DNA of 8,058 nucleotides from RUG11462 sp051877275 (lineage in GTDB: Bacteria > Bacillota > Clostridia > Oscillospirales > Acutalibacteraceae), in NCBI GenBank assembly GCA_051877275.1, contig JBJEIS010000177.1, positions 1 to 8,058 on the forward strand, given 5' to 3'. A model generated the notes under the pieces. It was not told the origin of the DNA and did not search any database. It worked only from the letters and a program-made list of their open reading frames with translations. Numbering within the stretch: the stretch's first letter is position 1; every line of letters starts with the position of its first letter. Shown here piece by piece: positions 5,858 through 8,058 of the stretch. The translations under genes and the position numbers were made by a program.

Positions 5858-6571
5858 ATGGTTTATATTACCGGGGATATGCACGGCGACCAAAGCCGTT
5901 TTAATACAAAAGCCGTTAAAAGTCTTGAAGAAGGAGATACCTTAATTATTTGCGGTGATTTCGGATTTGTATGGGAAGATACAAAAAAAGAGCGCGAATT
6001 TATCAAATGGCTTGGCTCAAGAAAGTATAATATCTGTTTTTTAGACGGACCTCATGATAACTTTGATAAAATATATTCCTGCAAAAAAACTGTTTTTAAA
6101 GGCGGAATTGTTCACAGAATATCAGGAACGCTATTTCATATGTGCCGCGGTCAAATATTTAATATTGACGGATATAATATTTTTACATTCGGCGGTGGTG
6201 AAAGCTCTGACCGAGATATGCGAAATGATTCAAAAATCTGGTTTAAAGAAGAGCTTCCTACTCCTGAACAAATGAGAGAAGGCGCTGAAAATTTAAACGA
6301 GGCAAACCTTACAGTTGACTATATTGTAACTCACGAACCGCCTTCAGTTGTTAAAAAAGCTATTCAGCTTCGTTCAGGTAAAAACGAGTATGTTAACAAG
6401 CTTAACGGTTATTTAGAAGAAATTAACCGCAGTGTTAATTTTGATAAATGGTTTTTCGGTTCGGTTCATGAGGATAAACCGATTACAAAAAAACACATTG
6501 CTGTTTTCAAAGAGGTTTTACCTATTGATTATCAAATATCACCTGATTTGTTAATGAATATAAAATCATAA
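5858..6571 (+). CDS. Calcineurin-like metallophosphoesterase with altered metal ligands
   Basis: A 237-residue cytoplasmic protein related to the clostridial Ser/Thr-phosphatase-like and CpdA-like phosphoesterases. Conserved parts are ITGDMHGD at 4-11 (Asp7, His9), CGDFGFVW at 32-39 (Asp34), a FTFGGGESSD strand at 109-118, YIVTHEPP at 155-162 (His159), and KWFFGSVHEDK at 197-207 (His204). Two canonical ligand positions differ. GNHE/D is GPHD at 64-67, with Pro65 in place of the bridging-site Asn. GHxH is GSVH at 201-204, with Ser202 in place of the first His. His66, Asp67 and the other ligands remain, so activity may be lowered, metal-shifted or lost. The ATG has AGAAAGGA (5844-5851) six bases upstream. 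It is a single-gene unit with its own promoter candidate and terminator, divergent from the carboxypeptidase. Confidence 0.88.
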   Translation: MVYITGDMHGDQSRFNTKAVKSLEEGDTLIICGDFGFVWEDTKKEREFIKWLGSRKYNICFLDGPHDNFDKIYSCKKTVFKGGIVHRISGTLFHMCRGQIFNIDGYNIFTFGGGESSDRDMRNDSKIWFKEELPTPEQMREGAENLNEANLTVDYIVTHEPPSVVKKAIQLRSGKNEYVNKLNGYLEEINRSVNFDKWFFGSVHEDKPITKKHIAVFKEVLPIDYQISPDLLMNIKS

Positions 6572-6584
6572 TATAAATAAAGCT

Positions 6585-6621
6585 AATCCGCTTGAATGTA
6601 AATCATTCAAGCGGATTTTTT
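6585..6621 (+). terminator. Intrinsic terminator after the phosphoesterase
   Basis: A perfect 14-bp stem (6585-6598 with 6604-6617), a 5-base loop TAAAT and a run of six T residues (6616-6621), 13 bases after the phosphoesterase stop. On the other strand the same stem follows the stop of the 6620 gene, whose TAA lies in the T-run. It ends in only a partial T-rich tail there (AGCTTTATTT), so it may serve both convergent genes. Confidence 0.92.
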
Positions 6622-7837
6622 AAAGATTATTATATTTTAGATAAATTAATGCGGATTCAGCTACAAAAGAATAGCATAGGTGAAGTTTTTCAAAATCCAC
6701 AACCTCTAAACACTCTTCTATCGCTTTTTTTGCATCCTCAATTACAGGGGCATAACCGCTTGTAACAGCAGTCCATATAGCAAAAAGTGCCTGACCGAGA
6801 ACATGATGCTCCTGTTTTCTTGCAGGAACAATATTCTCTTCCCAATAATCACATTGCTTTAAACCTTTTGGTGCTGCAATTGAAATATTACCGTCAAACG
6901 GCTCATACAAGCGCTTTAACTTTCTAAAATCATAATCCATTTTCTGATTTGGAATATAAAGCTTAAAATTTCGCATAAAACGCTGAACGGTAGCACCGTT
7001 TAACATAGTACCGCACAAATACATATTCTTTTCTTTTTCATCAACAATCGCAAGCTCTTTAAGACAAAGGTGGCTGCAAATATCAATCCAAAACTGAGTA
7101 AGTCCGTTGTTATGCACCATATCCGGAGCGAAACCATGGGATACTATCTGCAATCTTTCAAATAAATTTCCTTTTGGATGTTCGTGTTTAGCCTCTTCAA
7201 ACCGCTCTGCCCACTCACCGCCGACAAGCTCACGCATCATTCCGTAAATGAACAGATTATTACAACAGCCGCGCCAATCAGGATCCGCATAAGAGCCACT
7301 GAAAACTCCGTCACACTCGGTGACGAGTGAAAGTTTGTTTTCAAATGCGGTTTCGCATACAACCCGAATACGCTCTTTAATTTCAAGTTTTATTTTTTCT
7401 GATATTTTCGGTGACCGGTAAACCCTGTAAAGAGCCAATAACCATGGTCCTGTTTGATCGGCCGATCCCAAAGGAAAATGAGAAACGCCGTCATCAGCTA
7501 CGCCTCGACAGATAAAGCCTTTTTGATTTCCGGCATCCTGAAAAACATAAAGTCCGTTGAGCAAAGTCATTACATCATTATGCAAACTTTCATCATCAAC
7601 TGCGTCATATTTATCCATAAGCGCATAAAGATAAAGACTTGTAAAAAATGCACCGTTCTCAATAGGAGTCCACCAGCCATATGCATTCGGCATACACTTA
7701 TCACACTCTTCTTTTGTAGGGATCGGAGTGTCTTTTATGTCAGGCGCCGAATAATCAAGCAAATGTCCGTAAGGCATTCTTACAAAACGCTTAAATACGA
7801 TATTGTGTAAAAAATCTATTTTTCCATATATACTCAT
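6620..7837 (-). CDS. Uncharacterised protein, probable all-helical toroid (405 aa)
   Basis: I do not recognise a named family. The protein has no signal peptide or membrane span, so it is cytoplasmic. Evenly spaced amphipathic helices with aromatic turns suggest an alpha/alpha toroid (six-hairpin) fold as in many glycosidases and epimerases; this is inference. The most conserved-looking parts are YGWWTPIENGAFFTSLYLYA at 53-72, RGVADDGVSHFPLGSADQTG at 111-130 followed by PWLLALYRVYRS, and EHHVLGQALFAIWTAV at 343-358. Asp, Glu and His residues in these turns could be catalytic. The start is the ATG at 7837: AGGTG (7845-7849) lies seven bases upstream, whereas the in-frame GTG at 7846 overlaps that site. 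It lies 32 bases downstream of the end of a near-identical paralogue, with no terminator between, so the two are probably co-transcribed. Its 3' end meets the shared hairpin at 6585-6617. Confidence 0.8.
   Translation of the reverse strand: MSIYGKIDFLHNIVFKRFVRMPYGHLLDYSAPDIKDTPIPTKEECDKCMPNAYGWWTPIENGAFFTSLYLYALMDKYDAVDDESLHNDVMTLLNGLYVFQDAGNQKGFICRGVADDGVSHFPLGSADQTGPWLLALYRVYRSPKISEKIKLEIKERIRVVCETAFENKLSLVTECDGVFSGSYADPDWRGCCNNLFIYGMMRELVGGEWAERFEEAKHEHPKGNLFERLQIVSHGFAPDMVHNNGLTQFWIDICSHLCLKELAIVDEKEKNMYLCGTMLNGATVQRFMRNFKLYIPNQKMDYDFRKLKRLYEPFDGNISIAAPKGLKQCDYWEENIVPARKQEHHVLGQALFAIWTAVTSGYAPVIEDAKKAIEECLEVVDFEKLHLCYSFVAESALIYLKYNNL
6663..6805. repeat. Direct repeat, copy 1 (within the 405-aa gene)
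   Basis: This 143-base segment near the 3' end of the gene matches 7916-8058 without gaps at an offset of 1253 bases; I count 8 mismatches by eye. Similarity fades toward the stop codon, where the last few codons differ. It is one end of a tandem gene duplication. Confidence 0.93.
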
Positions 7838-7869
7838 AGCATACACCTATTTTATGCATTTTAAATTAA

Positions 7870-8058
7870 TTACTTTTTTAAAACATACTGCAAATAGATA
7901 AGACAAGCTTCCGCCACGAAAGAATAACATAGGTGAAGTTTTTCAAAATTCACAACCTCTAAACACTCTTCAAGCGCTTTTTTTGCGTCCTCAATTACAG
8001 GCTCATAACCGCTTGTAACAGCAGTCCATATAGCAAAAAGTGCCTGACCGAGAACATG
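7870..8058 (-). CDS. C-terminal end of a tandem paralogue of the 405-aa protein (runs off the right edge)
   Basis: The minus strand carries 62 codons and a TAA at 7870-7872; the rest lies beyond the window. The peptide begins HVLGQALFAIWTAV and ends LIYLQYVLKK. Aligned to the downstream gene's C-terminus, I count 52 identities in the first 58 residues. The changes are Ala/Glu, Ile/Leu, Asp/Asn, SA/AC and Lys/Gln, plus a different final tail (VLKK against NNL). Reading frame is preserved and most changes are conservative, which suggests both copies are translated. Function is unknown, as for its partner. The spacing of 32 bases to the next start, with no hairpin, suggests one transcript. Confidence 0.85.
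   Translation of the reverse strand, partial: HVLGQALFAIWTAVTSGYEPVIEDAKKALEECLEVVNFEKLHLCYSFVAEACLIYLQYVLKK
7916..8058. repeat. Direct repeat, copy 2 (partial paralogue, cut by window edge)
   Basis: This is the second copy of the 143-base segment at 6663-6805. The match is still strong at the window edge, so the repeat extends further right. The 1253-base offset is about one gene length, as expected for head-to-tail gene duplication rather than for a mobile element; no inverted termini or target duplications are visible. Confidence 0.93.

Noticed and set aside
7454..7810. Plus-strand 118-codon open frame opposite the 405-residue gene
   Set aside because: It is an antisense shadow without a ribosome site; the minus-strand frame is supported by a conserved paralogue.
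7840..7858. Small hairpin GCATA...TATGC around the ribosome site of the 405-residue gene
   Set aside because: Only five A/T-rich base pairs; too weak to propose translational control.
6663..8058. Mobile element as the source of the direct repeats
   Set aside because: There is no transposase, inverted termini or target-site duplication; the offset equals about one gene length, as in tandem gene duplication.

Overview
The window is AT-rich bacterial DNA with tightly packed genes and strong AAGGAG-type ribosome sites. It encodes SpoIIR, the forespore signal found only in endospore formers. It also carries the MEP-pathway kinase IspE, an S11 D,D-carboxypeptidase and an Lrp/aminotransferase pair. 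Together these point to an endospore-forming member of the Clostridia, probably an Oscillospirales/Ruminococcaceae-like gut bacterium; that lineage guess is inference. There are no RNA genes, CRISPR arrays or insertion sequences that I can see.

Layout: 1-264 (minus) is the N-terminal half of a YfcE/MJ0936-type metallophosphoesterase, with a good sigma-A promoter just upstream. Divergent from it, 313-1217 (plus) holds three overlapping or near-touching genes for small proteins of unknown function. They run head-on into spoIIR (1214-1810, minus), and the two stop codons share one TTAA. From 5718 down to 1872, four minus-strand genes are packed like an operon: a D,D-carboxypeptidase, an Lrp/AsnC regulator, a class I aminotransferase and ispE. 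The junctions are an 18-nt gap, a TTGA overlap and a TAATG overlap. Between ispE and spoIIR lies a perfect 15-bp hairpin. It looks like the ispE terminator and at the same time buries the spoIIR Shine-Dalgarno sequence. A sigma-F-like promoter overlaps its upstream arm, so a forespore transcript would begin in the loop and escape the hairpin.

On the plus strand, 5858-6571 encodes a second calcineurin-like phosphoesterase in which two usual metal-ligand positions are replaced. It ends at a strong 14-bp hairpin terminator. Beyond it, 6620-7837 (minus) encodes an unrecognised, probably all-helical cytoplasmic protein of about 405 residues. Directly upstream of it, and cut by the window edge, is the C-terminal end of a very close tandem paralogue (7870-8058).

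How the parts fit: the central minus-strand block combines wall maturation, amino-acid metabolism with its probable regulator, and isoprenoid precursor synthesis, all housekeeping. It abuts a sporulation gene that must stay silent until the forespore forms, and the hairpin is a plausible insulator. The best candidates for undescribed biology are this insulator, the three-small-protein cassette, the ligand-poor phosphoesterase and the duplicated 405-residue family.
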